The notes: a model not told the origin generated them from the sequence alone. Positions 42,661 to 54,849 are shown, numbered from the stretch's first letter. The stretch: 64,000 nt of DNA from Pisolithus tinctorius (GCA_024663395.1 JANFAH010000003.1:1178001-1242000); one strand, 5' to 3'. Made by a program: numbers and translations.

Positions 42661-43146
42661 AAACTTACAAGGTCAGAGCCATCATCCAATGCATGATGCT
42701 GGGAAGAGGAAGCACCATGATTCCTCCGAGGTTTCAGGCAGTGGACTCCCATTTGGTAACTGAACACTGTGACACAAAGTCAATAGTGTATATGCAGGAC
42801 TCGAAGTCACTACTAAGTGTCTGAGACCCAAAGTCACCAGACTCTGGGTCAGTACAATAGGAAAGAGTGGCTACACAGCTGAAATGAAAATTTGACAGCA
42901 ACGTAGGCCAAGACAAGTGCACAGTCAGGAACAAGGATGTGATAAGTGATGACAAGAACAGAGAGAGCTGTCTGCTGGAGGTGAATGGCATGGATGGAGA
43001 TGAATGAAGTTACTATCTGAAAAAAGTGAGCATACAAATCTGGGATGATTTGAATCAAGGTTCAGCCAAAAATGATTTCATCGATTATGATTCAGCCCAA
43101 ACATTGTATTACATAATTGTCAGGACTGCATGCAGAGAAATATATT
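42661..43146. other. Non-coding stretch
   Basis: No coding signal or repeat is recognised. It lies between the KDZ gene and the next minus-strand gene. Confidence 0.4.
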
Positions 43147-45105
43147 CTAAATGAATTGAAACATGCACAGGAGGGATGGTTGTTGCCTGAGGAAGTCAAA
43201 TGCAGTTTGCACATAAAATCCACATGCCAAAGAAAAAACAGCATACACCTCCTTATCATCCTGATCTTTCATCTCGACCAGGTATTGCAAACAGGCAGGT
43301 GCTCCTGGCCACATGGACAACAAGTGACAGAACTTGTTGATGTATGGTAGTGCAGTCAGCACATCAGTAGCACACAGGCCTAACTCATGTGAGTCCTGCA
43401 GTAAAGACTCTGACCACATAACAAGACTGGACTCTCCAGGGAAGATGCTATAGAGGAGAGTCTGGCAGGTTAACCGCATTTCATCTGATGAAGTCCAGAG
43501 ATTGGGGACAAGGGCCTGATCAAGCATGTAAAGCTCATAGCAGAAGTTGAGTTCATACAGTTCACACAAAAGGGACTGTATGAACCAGAGAGGGGATTCA
43601 AGAGAGACGAAATTTTAACCTGCACAATGGATGAATACAGAGAGACAGGGCGAAAACAGATGTAATATTCACCTGCATTCCTTGCCATGTAATTTCCTCT
43701 GGGCCCCTGCCAAACCCTGGGCTGAGTTAATGATACCTTCCCCCAAAATATCCTGTACAGCTGACTTCCTTAATGTGGTCTGTGTCAAGGGGAGAGGGTC
43801 AGTGTTGATAGTATTCAAAAAGTCCCTCCACATCTGAGGGGAAGGGAACCTTGAGGGCAAGCACAGATCAACCTGACTAATCCAGAGTGCATGAGCAGAC
43901 AGCCAATTGAAGAGGTAAATCTTCTTTCACTCCAGCATAGACACATTGACAAAAAGCGTTGGCTTTGGGAAGCAATAGCCTGGGTCCACAAGACCAGATG
44001 AGACTCTCTGCAAATTCTTGTCAGCTTCTCTCCAAGCAACTGCAAACACACTATGGGGTTTCGGAATATCTGGCAGGTTAGGTTCCTCCCATTTTGACTC
44101 TCCACCTGCTGATGATGATGCTGCAGGGCAGTTAAAAACAAGGAAAGGGAGACCTGAGAATTACGTACCTCAAGAAGGGCCTGCAGAGGCTCTGTCCCTC
44201 ACAGTTCTGGATTGTCTTGTAGCAGGCTGTCTCCCACTACTAGAGGATGGGCGTGACAAGGAAGGATATGATATGGGTAGGCACTCAGGCACATCAGTGA
44301 GGGTACCTTCATAGCCACAGCAGGTATGGTATTGATGGAGGGCATTGCTTGGACCTCACCAGATGGAAGGGAAGGGCTTTGCCACACTGTTCTCCATATA
44401 CATAGACCTGACAATACCATCAGGGTATGTTAATCGTACTGAGCATACAATGTTCATAGTCAGGGGAATATATTCTTTGCTATGAACAAGCCAGATGGGC
44501 ACCCCTGCAAAATACAGAGCTTTGCATACTTCAGTGGCCCTAACAAAGCAACCCATCCATGTGGAGTTGGCTTGTGGAGGGCATGATGGAGGGTTTAGGA
44601 GAAGTGGGTAGACATATTCAATATTCTCAAGTAATGCATAGATGTCAAGTATTTTATGCTGAAGCTGTGCAACAAACATGATGAGGTCTCAGAAAAGTAG
44701 GGGATGTTGTCAAAGATGCATGACCTTGTGTTGAGCCAAACACATCAGAGTGCACAGAGCATCTTGACCAACAGGTCAATCTTGAAGGGTGTGGTGGCAG
44801 CTGCACAAACTTTGAAGTGCCTCTTTGAATGCTGTGACTTTCGCACTCTGAAGTGTGCCCACTGCAAACTGGGAGCTGGTTGGAACAACAAAGTCACTGG
44901 GAGTTGGATCATACCATGCAATCTGGAGAGTGGGGATGGAGTGCTTTTGAGGGATGCAGATCAAATACTCGTATTGTTTCTCGTGTGTCTGTGGCCATTG
45001 AAAGCAGTCAACTACCCCAAGATGACCATCAGCATGGCAACAAAGTTCTTCCTCCTCAAAAATATATGGTTCTTTGACAAAATCCATGTTAGGTGATGTG
45101 ATCAC
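43147..45105 (-). pseudogene. Multi-exon gene family of unknown function near KDZ
   Basis: Minus-strand blocks in order: 45105-44776 (VDCFQWPQTHEKQYEY), 44679-44356 (STWMGCFVRATEVCKALYFA, PIWLVHSKEYIP), about 44110-43860 (PNLPDIPKPHS-like segment and an internal TGA), 43860-43669 (WRDFLNTINTDPLPL) and 43569-43147 (CELYELNFCYELYMLDQALV, FYVQTAFDFLRQQPSLL). The same order occurs in the fragment at 4728-5937. I recognise it as a family of unknown function in mushroom-forming fungi that travels near transposons. Frames change between blocks at likely introns. The TGA, from a probable CGA near 43930, suggests decay. Confidence 0.6.
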
Positions 45106-45662
45106 CCAGTTCTCCTTGCATGCAACTGCTCATGCATTGAGCAAAGTAATTGTAGCTGCAGATGTAAGTTAGCCCAGAAAACAAAAAATAGCACATACCA
45201 TCCTGGGGCCAAAGGTACAGTTTGAAAGAGGCTGGGCTGGATGCCATAGAGGACACTTGAGGGAATCTTCAAGGTTGAAGTAGAGCCAGTGAGGAGAAAG
45301 GGTCAAGAAATGAAATATAACCACAAAAGAACACACCAATGCGAGTATGAAGCGGGTCCTTGAGGTGTTGAACCACACTAACAATTGGGAATCCACAACC
45401 TCAGTGACACAAGGTCAACAGAGTGCAGATTGAAGCAACACAAAGTTAGCTTCAGTATAGCAAGTGGCACGAAGCCAACTCAGAGGCAAATTGGAGTGGT
45501 AGTGTGGAAATAGGACCTAAAAAACACAATTGTCAAAGCCAAGTTCAAGTAATAACAAATAGGCAACACCTGAAACACCATTGAATGAATGTTGAGGAGT
45601 GGTGACAACAGCGGCAAGGACAACAAAGGAAGAACTCAATTGTTTGTTGTTGTTGTGTGCAT
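45106..45662. other. Upstream flank, no clear gene
   Basis: A GTATGTGC splice-like motif on the minus strand near 45200 suggests intron or 5' exon sequence of the preceding gene, but no protein can be assigned. It ends in TGCAT (45658-45662), the left target duplication of el.4. Confidence 0.4.
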
Positions 45663-46376
45663 TGTCAAGTCCGGGCCTACTCCGACCAACTCCGACACTT
45701 AACAAGGTCTAGAGGAGGGTTTGGAAGCAAGTCCGACACAGAAGAACAGAACTCCGACTAGCGGAGTGTCGGCAGGAACGAAGACCGCCGAGGCAAAGGC
45801 GGAGCGGAGTGAGGGTGTCGGGTTTAGCTCGTGTGCTACCCCCTTGCACGATCTCAGCCCTCGTATTTCAGAGGGAGAGTACAGATGGAGAGTCGGAGAT
45901 AACTCCGACAGACAGAAGACGGAATCAGAGGGAGTAGGAACTAAGTTGATATTCGTACTGAAGAACAGCGGAGTACAGTACATGTTTTTATACTACTATG
46001 GAGGTACAGTAACCGGAATCGGAACTGACATATGGAGACTCATAAGTTTTCAAGTAAAATTTCCTGGACGACGAATGAAGGGTAGATGGAGGACATACGA
46101 ACGGGTAACACAGAACATCCAGAAAAGGAAACAGTCCAGGCACTGGACCACGCGGTGAGCGCGCTGCGGAGTACCTGACTGCGAAGGTAGTCACATGACC
46201 CCTCAGAGAACGGACTGCTCGGTCCGGTAGGAGAGTAACACAAGTCCGACAACAGTCGGAGCGGAGATGGTTCGTAGACGATAGAAAGTGGGCAGAGTTG
46301 GTGCGGAGTGAGCGAATGACCGGTGGAAAAGGTTGCAGAGTGAGTAAAGACCTATGACGAATGCGCGGTTATGACA
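45663..46376 (-). repeat. 3' LTR of el.4 (714 bp)
   Basis: TGTCAAGTCC to GTTATGACA. It contains the TATA box (complement of 45985-45992) 33 nt before the primer AGTACGAATAT (complement of 45949-45959). Confidence 0.93.
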
Positions 46377-46569
46377 GTGCCCCCCCCTTAGGGCCTGAAC
46401 CCCTGAAGGCCGTATGTACGGAACGAGATCAACACGAGTTGATCATTTGAAATTACTTTGATGCCTCGAGGATAATGGCTTTAGCCGCGGCGGAGCTCCG
46501 TTGGAGTTCGAAGTACCGCTTAAAAACACGTGTTAGGGTACTGAACCTTTGTCCTTTCCTCCCATCATC

Positions 46570-47812
46570 ATGCCTTCCCAGCGCCAGAGCAACACCCCCC
46601 AGCCAACCCCCGGCCACGTCCGCGACTATTCTCAAGTCGCGGATGAAGAACTGGTCGTCCTCACCGACGACTCCACTGACACCGAGTGGGAGAAGTCTGC
46701 GGAGAAGGCGCGCCAATGAGAGGAGACCGAGCGGAGAGAGAGAGAACGCGAAGCAGAGCGCAAGGCCAAGCGTGAGGAGGCCAAGAGGCAGAAGGCGGAG
46801 GAGGAGAGGTTGGAGGCGGAGCGGAGGAAGAGAGCGGAGGAGGAAGAGGAGGCTCAAAGGAAGAAGGCGGCAGAGGAGGAGGCAGAAAGGCAGAGGCAGA
46901 GGGCCTCTGCGGAGAGGGCCCAGGCCAGGCGAGACGAGGCCGCACAGAGGTGAGTGGCGGAGTACCGTGAGTCAGGCGGAGCTGACTCAATTTTTATTTT
47001 TTTATGTTTTGACCTTACCCTACCTCAGGTTAACCGGCACGGTGTACGACGTCAACACCGCCCAGAAGGTCCCAGGGGCCTCTGTGGTGGTCACCACGAC
47101 CAGAAGGGCCCCCTGCACTCGCTGTATAGCGAGTCTGACAGCGGGGCAGTGCGAGCCGGGACAAGGTAAAACCAGGGCCTGCGTGCCCTGTCACAACAAG
47201 AAGAAGACCTGCAGTTGGACGCAGGAAGAGGCGGCGGCAGGACCTTCGCGGAAGAGGGCAGGGACAGGGAGCTCCCGAGGGGAGAAGAAGAAGAAGCCGC
47301 GAGGGAAGGGGAAGGCGAGGGCGATGGAGACGGAGGAGGCAGATGACGCGCGGGAGGTAGGCGGAGAAGAGGACGAGCCTGCGACCCCACTCGAGGGTCC
47401 CTCGGGTGCGGGAGTCCACACGCGGTGGGCGGAGTGGGAGCGCGAGCGACAGCTGCAAGCCATGGAGAGGCAGGCCGAAGCGCACGAGACCGCTGTGCTG
47501 GCCTTCGAGAGGATGGCAGAGGCAGCAGAGCGGATGGCGGAGGCTGCAGAGCGGACCGCTGATGAGTGGGCGCTGTACCGCGCCTGGGCAGAGTGGGCGG
47601 AGATGAGGAGAAGGGAGGATGCGTGTGAGGCCAGAGTGGCCGAGTTCAAACGCGCAGGAGGAGGATGGAAGAGGCCGCAGTCGGAGGTGGCGGAGGACCA
47701 GCGAGAGGAAGCAGATGAAGGTGCGGAGGGGGATAATGAGGAAGAAGTCGAAGGAGAGCAGGAAGGCGGTGAAGAACAGGAGGGTGGTGGAGAGCAAGCG
47801 ATGGAAGAGTAG
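46570..47812 (+). pseudogene. Antisense spliced Cys-cluster/coiled-coil gene of el.4
   Basis: Exon 1 (46570-46949) starts MPSQRQSNTP and runs into a long R/E/A/K coiled coil. TGA at 46717-46719 interrupts it. The intron (46950-47028, 79 bp) has GTGAGT, a pyrimidine tract, TTGAC and CTCAG. Exon 2 (47029-47812) gives a cysteine set C-x2-C-x8-C-x9-C-x2-C-x6-C, slightly off the Zn2Cys6 rule, then a second helical E/R/A-rich region with repeated RMAEAAER and an acidic end. 388 codons, phase 2 as in the other copies. Protein sequence is strongly diverged from el.1 to el.3 while architecture, position and splice phase are kept. Confidence 0.72.
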
Positions 47813-48011
47813 AGTAGTTTTGTTTTCTTTTTGTTTTCTTTTTTTTTTTTTGTCTTTAGTTTGTATATTTTGTATTACTACGAGATAGGCTTGTGATTTT
47901 GTTTGTGACTCTGAGAAGTGAAACGGATAAGCAGAGAAAATTCTAAAGTACTTAAGATAGTTCAGTAAGAGGCGGAGTTGGCCCGCGGAGGAAGTTTATG
48001 TAGGCAGAGTA

Positions 48012-51000
48012 TTATGGCGGAGGTTGATACGGGCCAGGTTTGTGTGGATAGCGTTCATGGAAAGCGGACACTATGTCGGAAGCGTGATCTAGCTCAGTTG
48101 CAAGCAACCAAGAGGTTTCTTCGTCGGTGTTCTCGTAACCAGCCCAGCGGACTAGATACAAGAGTTGACATTGGCGGCGACGGCGGTCCACCTTAGAGTC
48201 GAGTATCTCTGATACTTCGTACTCAAGGTCACCATCGACATCTACTGGCGGAGGCGGAGGTTGTTGTTGGTTTGGGAAAGGGTTAGCCACTGCGGCTTCC
48301 AGTTGTGAGACATGGAAGACCGGATGTACCGAGCGCATAGAGTCAGGGAGCTTAAGGGTGACAGAATGCGTACCTGGCCTGGCCAGGATGGTGAACGGAC
48401 CTAAGTACTTTTCGGAGAGTTTTTCCGAAGGACGAGTGGAGCGGAAGTACTTGGCTTTGACATAGGCCTGTTCTCCGACCTTGAACTCAGGCGGAGGTAT
48501 GCGTTTAGCATCTGCTGGACCCTGGTAGCGCTGTTGAGCGGTGGACATTTCGGAGTGGAGGAAGTCATGAAGGGCGGAGAGCTCGACGACATAGTCATGA
48601 GCCCTTGGAGAAGTGAAGTCTTGGTCAGGGACCACAGACAGGTTTGGATGGTATCCCTTGTTAGCGAAGAAGGGAGAAACTCCAGTTGTCGCACTTGGTG
48701 TGTTGTTGAAAGCGAACTCCGCTAGAGGTAACAGCTCAGCCCAGTTGTCTTGTTGGTAGTTACAGTAAACACGAAGGTACTGTTCGAGGGTCTGGTTCGT
48801 TCGCTTGGTCTGGCCATCGCCTTCTGGGTGGTAACCCGAAGTGAAGTGAAGACGCATATCAAGGGCCTTTCCTAGGGAGTGGAAGAAGTGTGAGATGAAC
48901 TCAGGACCTCTGTCGGAGGTAACATTAGCTGGTACTCCATGCTTGGAGAAGACATGGGCTAGGAAGAGCTTAGCGAGTTCGGCGGAGGTGACGGAGTCGT
49001 GGGTGGGGATGAACACCGCTTGCTTTGAGAGGCGGTCCACTACCATGAGTATGGCGGAGTAGCCATCGGAGTTGGGGAGGTGTTCGATGAAGTCCATGGA
49101 GATGGAGTTCCAAGGTCTCTCTGGGACGGGGAGTTGCTTCAGTAGACCATAAGGGCGGTGACGCGGAGTTTTGCTCCATCCACAGGCAGTGCAAGACCTG
49201 ACGTACTCCTTTACGTCGGAGCGGAGGTTGGGCCACATGTAGTCCCTGCGGACGAGTTCTAAGGTGCGGTTTTGCCCGAAATGGCCTGCTAGAGGATGAT
49301 CATGCTTGAACCGAAGCACTCAGAGGCGGAGGTCATCAATGTCAGGGACAAAGATATGACCGTCAAGGCGGAGTAGACCGTCGGAGTCCAAGGACCACCG
49401 AGGCTTAGTCGGAGTTGGGAGATGGCTGGCGGAGACAGGATCGGAGGGTAGGGCGGAGATGATGTCGGAGTGCAAGCACTCAACATCGAAGACCATGGTG
49501 GCATGGAGCACAGGTGCCATGAGGGTGGTGGTACGGAGGGACGACGCGAGTTGCTCCTGTGTAAACATAGGGCGGAGATTGTGAGGATTTACCTGCGCAT
49601 AGTCCCTATCCCCCCCTTTTGGGTAGACATCCCAATGTCGCATAAGTGCGTCGGGTTTGGCTCCTAGGCGGCCAGGTCGGAAGCGGATGGAAAGATTGAA
49701 CTGGGAAAGGTACTCCGACCAGCGGGCCTGTCGACGAGTGAGAACCTTAGAGGTAGAAAAGTACTCAAGGTTTTTGTGGTCCGTCACCACGTCGACAGGT
49801 AAGGCGGAGCCTTCTAAGTAATGCCACCAATGGTGGAAGGCCTCGAAGATAGCCAACAGCTCCTTGTCGTGGGTATCATAGTTGAGTTCTGGCGCGGTCA
49901 TGGTGCGGGAGTAGAAAGCGACTGGGCAGAGTTCACCGTCGGAGCAGGTGATCGACAAAATGCCAGCAATGGCATAGTCGGAGGCGTCAGTTTCCACTGT
50001 AAGCGGAGCATCAGGGACCCAATGAGTGAGAATGGGAGCGGAGCTGAAGGCATCCTTCAGGCGGAGGAAAGCGGAGCGGCACTCCTCAGAAAAGTTCCAA
50101 GGAGCACCCTTTTGCGTGAGGCGAGTGAGCGGAACGACGATGTTGGAGTAGTTATTAATGAATCGTCTATAGAAATTTGCGAAACCAAGGAAAGACTGGA
50201 TGTCTCGCACCTTCCACGGCTCAGGCCAGTCGCGGACTGCCTGAACCTTCTCGGCGGACATGGTGAGACCGGAGGGAGAAAGGACATAACCGAGGTACTC
50301 GACGGAGTCGGAGTGAAACTCGCACTTCTCCGGCTTGGCATAAAGGCCATGCTTTCGAAGGCGGCGGAGTACCTCTTTTACGTGTTCGCGATGCAACTCC
50401 ATGTCCTGCGAATAGATTAAGATGTCATCGAGGTACACCACGACGCAGACATTGAGCATGTCTGCAAAGATGCTATTGACGAATCACTGGAAGGCTGCAG
50501 GCGCGTTAGTCAGACCGAACAGCATTACCCGCCACTCGTAAGAACCATAACGAGTGCGGAATGCTGTTTTCCATTCATCTCCGTCTGTGATGTGGACCAG
50601 ATGATAGGCATGGCAGAGGTCAATCTTGGTATAGACTTTAGCGCGGCTTGGGGAGTCGAGTAGGTCGGAGATGAGCAGCAGCGGATAGTGGTCTTTTTTC
50701 GTGATTTTATTGAGTCCTCGATAATCAACGCAGAGGCGGAGTGAACCGTCCTTCTTCTTCACGAAGAGGACAGGGGCACCGTGAGCGGAGGTGGACTGCT
50801 TGATGAAACCGTAGCCAAGATGCTCGTCAATGAAGGTGCGGAGAGCTTCAAGCTCTGGCGGAGAAAGAGAGTAGATCGTGCCAATGGGCGGAGAAGCTCC
50901 TTCCTCGAGGTCGATCTTGAGATCGAACGAGCAGTGTGGCGGAAGTTCTGTGGCCTTGTCTTTACTAAAGACATTGGCGAACTCGTGATACTCAGGAGGA

Positions 51001-51737
51001 ACTGAGGAGAGGTCAGGAGGCGGAGAGGAAGCGGAGGATGCACGAAGCTTCACATCATCAGTGGAGAGCTGTAAGTGGAACTGTCTAGAGCCAGGGAGAG
51101 CACAGGCTCTGACATATGCAGCAGCATTGATGAGTGAGACGAGCGGAGCGGAGCACGGCGAGTCTGTCAGAGGTGCAGTCGGAGCTGCAAACGGAGCGGA
51201 GGGTGTCGGATCCGGAGCGGAGGTCGCAGTGGAAGGTGACGAAGGCGCCTGGGGTGTCGGCATTCCCTGTAGCGATGGTTTGAATGATATACTGCCCAGT
51301 ACCCAGTCAATCGATGGATTGAAGCGGGTGAGCCAGTTGTGTCCTAATACCAGCGAACATGAAGAATCCAACGGAGTAACATAAAATGAAACGGAATTGA
51401 CATCGCTGGAAGGGAAGCGGAGGGAAAGATCTACCTTTTGGGAAATGACAGCATTTGTACTACCATCAAACAAGCGGAGCAGAATTGGCAGAGAGACGGA
51501 GGAAACAGGAATGGCATATCTTTTGATTATAGACGGGTCTACGAAACAATGAGAAGAGCCGGAATCGATCAACGCAGAAACAGTATCAACAGAATAATCC
51601 GGAAGAGTTACAGACAGAAGTAAAGAGTTGGGACTAGAAAGAGCGGACGCATTGAGTCAGATGTCCGGTGGCGCACAGTTGGGTTCAACGCTTCCTCCAG
51701 GCTGTGCGAGCTCCCTGGAGGAGCGGACTAATTTTTT
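48012..51737 (-). pseudogene. pol: Ty3/gypsy Pol (el.4), three stops
   Basis: One minus-strand frame entered by -1 frameshift at 51731-51737. Linker LNASALSSP, protease [11 protein letters not shown] with intact YLDD (near 50430), RNase H, integrase HHCC (HDHPLAGHFGQNRTLELVRR) and core, and chromodomain (EYEVSEILDSKVDRRRRQ). TGA codons at 51659-51657, 50486-50484 and 49322-49320. At the first and third el.2 has Arg; at the second other copies have Gln, Cys or Trp, consistent with an ancestral CGG/CGA. The 435-codon end segment (49319-48012) is open. Confidence 0.92.
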
Positions 51738-53014
51738 GACTCTGCCTTCTCCTCAGTCGGAGTAGGCGGAGTTCCAGCCATAGCTGCACGGGCTTTGGCT
51801 GCGCGAGAGGTGGACTTGGGACAGTCCTTGGCGGAGTGGCCAGCCTCGCCACAGAAGAGGCAGAGGTTGTTCTTCATCCTACACTGGCACTCAGCGGAGG
51901 TGAGTTTGCCATCTTTACCCAGAAGGTGGGCAATATCGGACTTAGACGCGTCGGACTTGGGTGGATCTTTCTGTTTGCCCTTGCCCTTGGTGTTGGACTT
52001 TGGAGCGGAGGACGAGGAGGACGACAATTTAGTTTTGTTGTCGGAGTTGGAAGACTGCGACTTGTCAGAGGCAGACTTGGTGGTGCGCGAGATCTCTGCT
52101 TTGCGCTCCCAGTAACGCGCATCGATGGTCTGAGCGAGTTCGCAGAGTTGTGCGAGGGTAGAAGATTTTCTGACGCGAGCGATCTCGTCCTTGATGCGGT
52201 CTGGAAGTCCACTATAGAAGCAGTGGCGCAGTGCACCAACACCGTAGTCCTTGACCTGTGAAGCCCAGCGATTGAACTCCACGACGTATTTAGTAATTCG
52301 AGACCCATCTTTCATGGTTAGGTTCTCGAGTTGTTGGACGGCATCCGCTATGGCATCATGCGGACCAAAGTTAGTTGTGAGCTCTTGTAAGAACTCATGG
52401 TAGTTGTCCATCCAGAGCGGGCGGTCATAGTTGTCGGGGTTTAGCAAATCTGGCTCGAACCAAGCCAGGGCCATACCCTTGAGATAAGATTGAGCGAAGG
52501 TAACCTTTGCTCTGTCGGAGCGGAATGCGCGAGGGTGGTCCTGGAAGTTCAACTCGCATTGTACGAGGAACTCGTGGAGCTTCTTAGGGTTGGAGCCGTC
52601 GAAGGTGTCAGGCTCGCGGACTTTGGTTTTCGGAGCGGAGTCCCCAGTGTGCGAACTAGACCGCACAAGTGCATGGACAGCTCTAGCAAGAGCTACGAGG
52701 GGATCCTCTGGCGGCTCAGCCAGGTCTTCGGGGATATCCCCGTCACTGCTGCCCCCGCCATCGGGATCACCATCAGGATAGTCAGGGTCGGGATCAGGTC
52801 CATCATCTCGGTTACGAGGAGATGGAGTGTGGAAAGCTGTTGGGTGGAGGTTGGAGCAACCAGCCTGTGAAGCGCTTTCGCCTTCAGCGCGAGAGCAGCG
52901 TCGAGTGGAGAAGGATTGGAATTGTTCGACAATGGAAGGAAGCTGACGCGGATTGGCTAGCGTTGCAGCGAGGTTCTCAGCGACCTCTCTTTGGGATTGA
53001 GCTCGAGTTCTCAT
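51728..53014 (-). CDS. gag: Ty3/gypsy Gag (el.4), intact
   Basis: 428 residues with no stop. The start MRTRAQSQ is the first ATG after the leader. It has an Asp/Pro-rich N-terminal part, a Gag core (VREPDTFDGSNPKKLHEFLV, VTFAQSYLKGMALAWFEP) and a zinc knuckle CLFCGEAGHSAKDC. The stop TAG follows directly on the slippery heptamer. Gag forms the particle that holds the RNA and Pol enzymes. It is about 40% shorter at the N-terminal acidic region than would be needed for exact alignment with el.2 but is otherwise colinear. Confidence 0.92.
   Translation of the reverse strand: MRTRAQSQREVAENLAATLANPRQLPSIVEQFQSFSTRRCSRAEGESASQAGCSNLHPTAFHTPSPRNRDDGPDPDPDYPDGDPDGGGSSDGDIPEDLAEPPEDPLVALARAVHALVRSSSHTGDSAPKTKVREPDTFDGSNPKKLHEFLVQCELNFQDHPRAFRSDRAKVTFAQSYLKGMALAWFEPDLLNPDNYDRPLWMDNYHEFLQELTTNFGPHDAIADAVQQLENLTMKDGSRITKYVVEFNRWASQVKDYGVGALRHCFYSGLPDRIKDEIARVRKSSTLAQLCELAQTIDARYWERKAEISRTTKSASDKSQSSNSDNKTKLSSSSSSAPKSNTKGKGKQKDPPKSDASKSDIAHLLGKDGKLTSAECQCRMKNNLCLFCGEAGHSAKDCPKSTSRAAKARAAMAGTPPTPTEEKAESKN
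51731..51737 (-). other. -1 frameshift slippery site, el.4
   Basis: The gag frame reads TCA AAA AAT TAG. A-AAA-AAT fits X-XXY-YYZ in phase, and the stop follows at once, as in el.2. Confidence 0.7.
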
Positions 53015-53062
53015 AATGGCATAAGTTTTTCAGAGGACAGAAAATGAGATCGTACAAGTGTG

Positions 53063-53073
53063 AGTACGAATAT
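53063..53073 (-). promoter_or_regulatory. Self-primer binding site, el.4
   Basis: Minus-strand ATATTCGTACT, 2 nt outside the 5' LTR. Perfect 11-nt complement of AGTACGAATAT in the LTR. Confidence 0.7.
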
Positions 53074-53892
53074 ACTGTCAAGTCCGGGCCTACTCCGACC
53101 AACTCCGACGCTTAACAAGGTCTAGAGGAGGGTTTGGAAGCAAGTCCGACACGGAAGAACAGAACTCCGACTAGCGGAGTGTCGGCAGGAACGAAGACCG
53201 CCGAGGCAAAGGCGGAGCGGAGTGAGGGCATCGGGTTTAGCTCGTGCGCTACCCCCTTGCACGATCTCAGCCCTCGTATTTCAGAGGGAGAGTACAGATG
53301 GAGAGTCGGAGATAACTCCAACAGACAGAAGACAGAATCAGACACTGGAAGCATTTCTCAATTTCTTTGCTAAAAACATTTTAAAAAAAGATTGAAAAAT
53401 GAGACTCTTTAATTTGGGATGTTTTTGTGACAAATATTGTAAAAACATATAGGATTTCTATTGTCTACCATGCCTCACAAAATATTATCAGAAAAACTTA
53501 AATTGTTGCATATAAAATAATTATGGATGTTCAGCAGAATGATTTTGAGTACAATATGTGTGATACATTGTAAATAGTTCTCCAATATATCTCACTTTTT
53601 TTTTGATTTAACAATCTGCTTTTTTGTGAGCAGAAAGTTTAAAAGGTAGGAAGTATTTACTTAGCCCAAATATTGTACTGCAATAATGAATTGTGTGCTA
53701 AAGCTCATCTGAAAAACATTCTGCCTTTTTTATGCACAAACATGTAATATGCAGTGAAATATTTTTCAACAAAAAATCAAATCAGATATAAAGTCTTTCC
53801 ACATGAAAATCATAGATCAAAACATCAAAAATTACTTCTGGATGAAATATTGAGTATATTATTACATGTTCCAGGCTGTCATTGTCATCATG

Positions 53893-53926
53893 TGGTGGTG
53901 GTGGTGGTGGTGGTGGTGGTGGTGGG
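53893..53926. repeat. GGT microsatellite
   Basis: About eleven GGT/GTG units just inside the left TIR of the CACTA-like element. Confidence 0.9.
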
Positions 53927-54116
53927 TTGGTACTGATAATGGTAGTTGAGTGTTGTTGTAGAGCTCACAAATTATGCTGATATAATCATGCAATGCATCC
54001 AGTCCTCTGGCCTCTGCCTTCCATCCCTCTGAATCTCCCCTCTCCCCTCTCACCATTCTAACACTCTTCCAACCTCCACTCTGAAATCTGAAGGCTGAGC
54101 TTGTACAAGGGATGCT

Positions 54117-54842
54117 TCAAGAGCAACAACTCACTGTAGTCCTAGGAGTGCTTGAGATGGAGCATGTGACCCAAGCATCAACACTCACTGTGTTCCACTT
54201 CACATTAATTTCTGGGTGGTCCCAGCTGAGATGCTTGTGAAGCACTGTGTGGTTGTTGAATGTACCATGCAAATCACACATGACACAAGACCATGACTGA
54301 ACAGTGGTCCTACTGGTAGTGGATGCCACTTCCTGCTCTTCAGTGCCATTGGGGGGGGGCATGGACATGTGATAGAAATGGGATGTGCCAGTGATGACTG
54401 GATTAATCCCAAGCATCTTGCATCTGACTTTGAATCCTTTTTGTACATTGCACCAGAGGAAGGGGAATCTTGATTGAGCAGAGTAAGTTGGTTCCTCCAT
54501 GACATCATCATCTGCTATATCATGCACTGTGCTGTGATCTGCAGTGTCATACAAAGACATGTTCTCTTCTTCTGAGTCATCACATAGGTTCTTGTGCTGC
54601 TGCTCATCTTGGGGTGCTGTGCACTTCATATCCACTTTAGGCTGACCAGATTTGACACCAAACTGTAATTTTCTTGCAGCCTTGAAACCCACCTTTGGCT
54701 GCCTACAAGACTTGAGCAGCACACAAGCTGAACCCAATGCCTTCACTCCACTTCTGCCTCTTGGCTTTGTCAGACTTCCTCTGCACTTTGATTCTAGCCC
54801 TCTGGCAGTGTCAGAGTTTGTCAGAGTGAGTGGTCCTGACAC
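54117..54842 (-). CDS. Open frame in CACTA-like core, unknown
   Basis: 241 codons without a stop. The C-terminal part has CVMCDLHGTFNNHTVLHKHL followed by SWDH, a C2H2-like zinc-finger pattern, preceded by FPFLWCNVQKGFKVRCKMLG. The first 45 or so codons run through sequence resembling the gypsy LTR end (54710-54842, ending CCTGACA), so the true gene part is probably 54117 to about 54700 and lacks its own start. It is best read as captured gene sequence in a transposon, not as a transposase. Function unknown. Confidence 0.35.
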   Translation of the reverse strand: MSGPLTLTNSDTARGLESKCRGSLTKPRGRSGVKALGSACVLLKSCRQPKVGFKAARKLQFGVKSGQPKVDMKCTAPQDEQQHKNLCDDSEEENMSLYDTADHSTVHDIADDDVMEEPTYSAQSRFPFLWCNVQKGFKVRCKMLGINPVITGTSHFYHMSMPPPNGTEEQEVASTTSRTTVQSWSCVMCDLHGTFNNHTVLHKHLSWDHPEINVKWNTVSVDAWVTCSISSTPRTTVSCCS

Positions 54843-54849
54843 ATAGGTT

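Noticed and set aside
46475..47812. One 445-codon ORF across the el.4 antisense gene
   Set aside because: Its first part reads the wrong frame of exon 1 and through the intron; exon 1 in frame 1 matches the coiled coil of the other copies.
52557..53207. Plus-strand ORFs opposite gag
   Set aside because: Shadow frames of the gag genes of el.2 and el.4.
53893..53926. Poly-His or poly-Val coding ORFs
   Set aside because: They are translations of the GGT microsatellite.
54117..54842. CACTA transposase
   Set aside because: No catalytic motif is visible, the size is too small, and its N-terminal part is LTR-derived.
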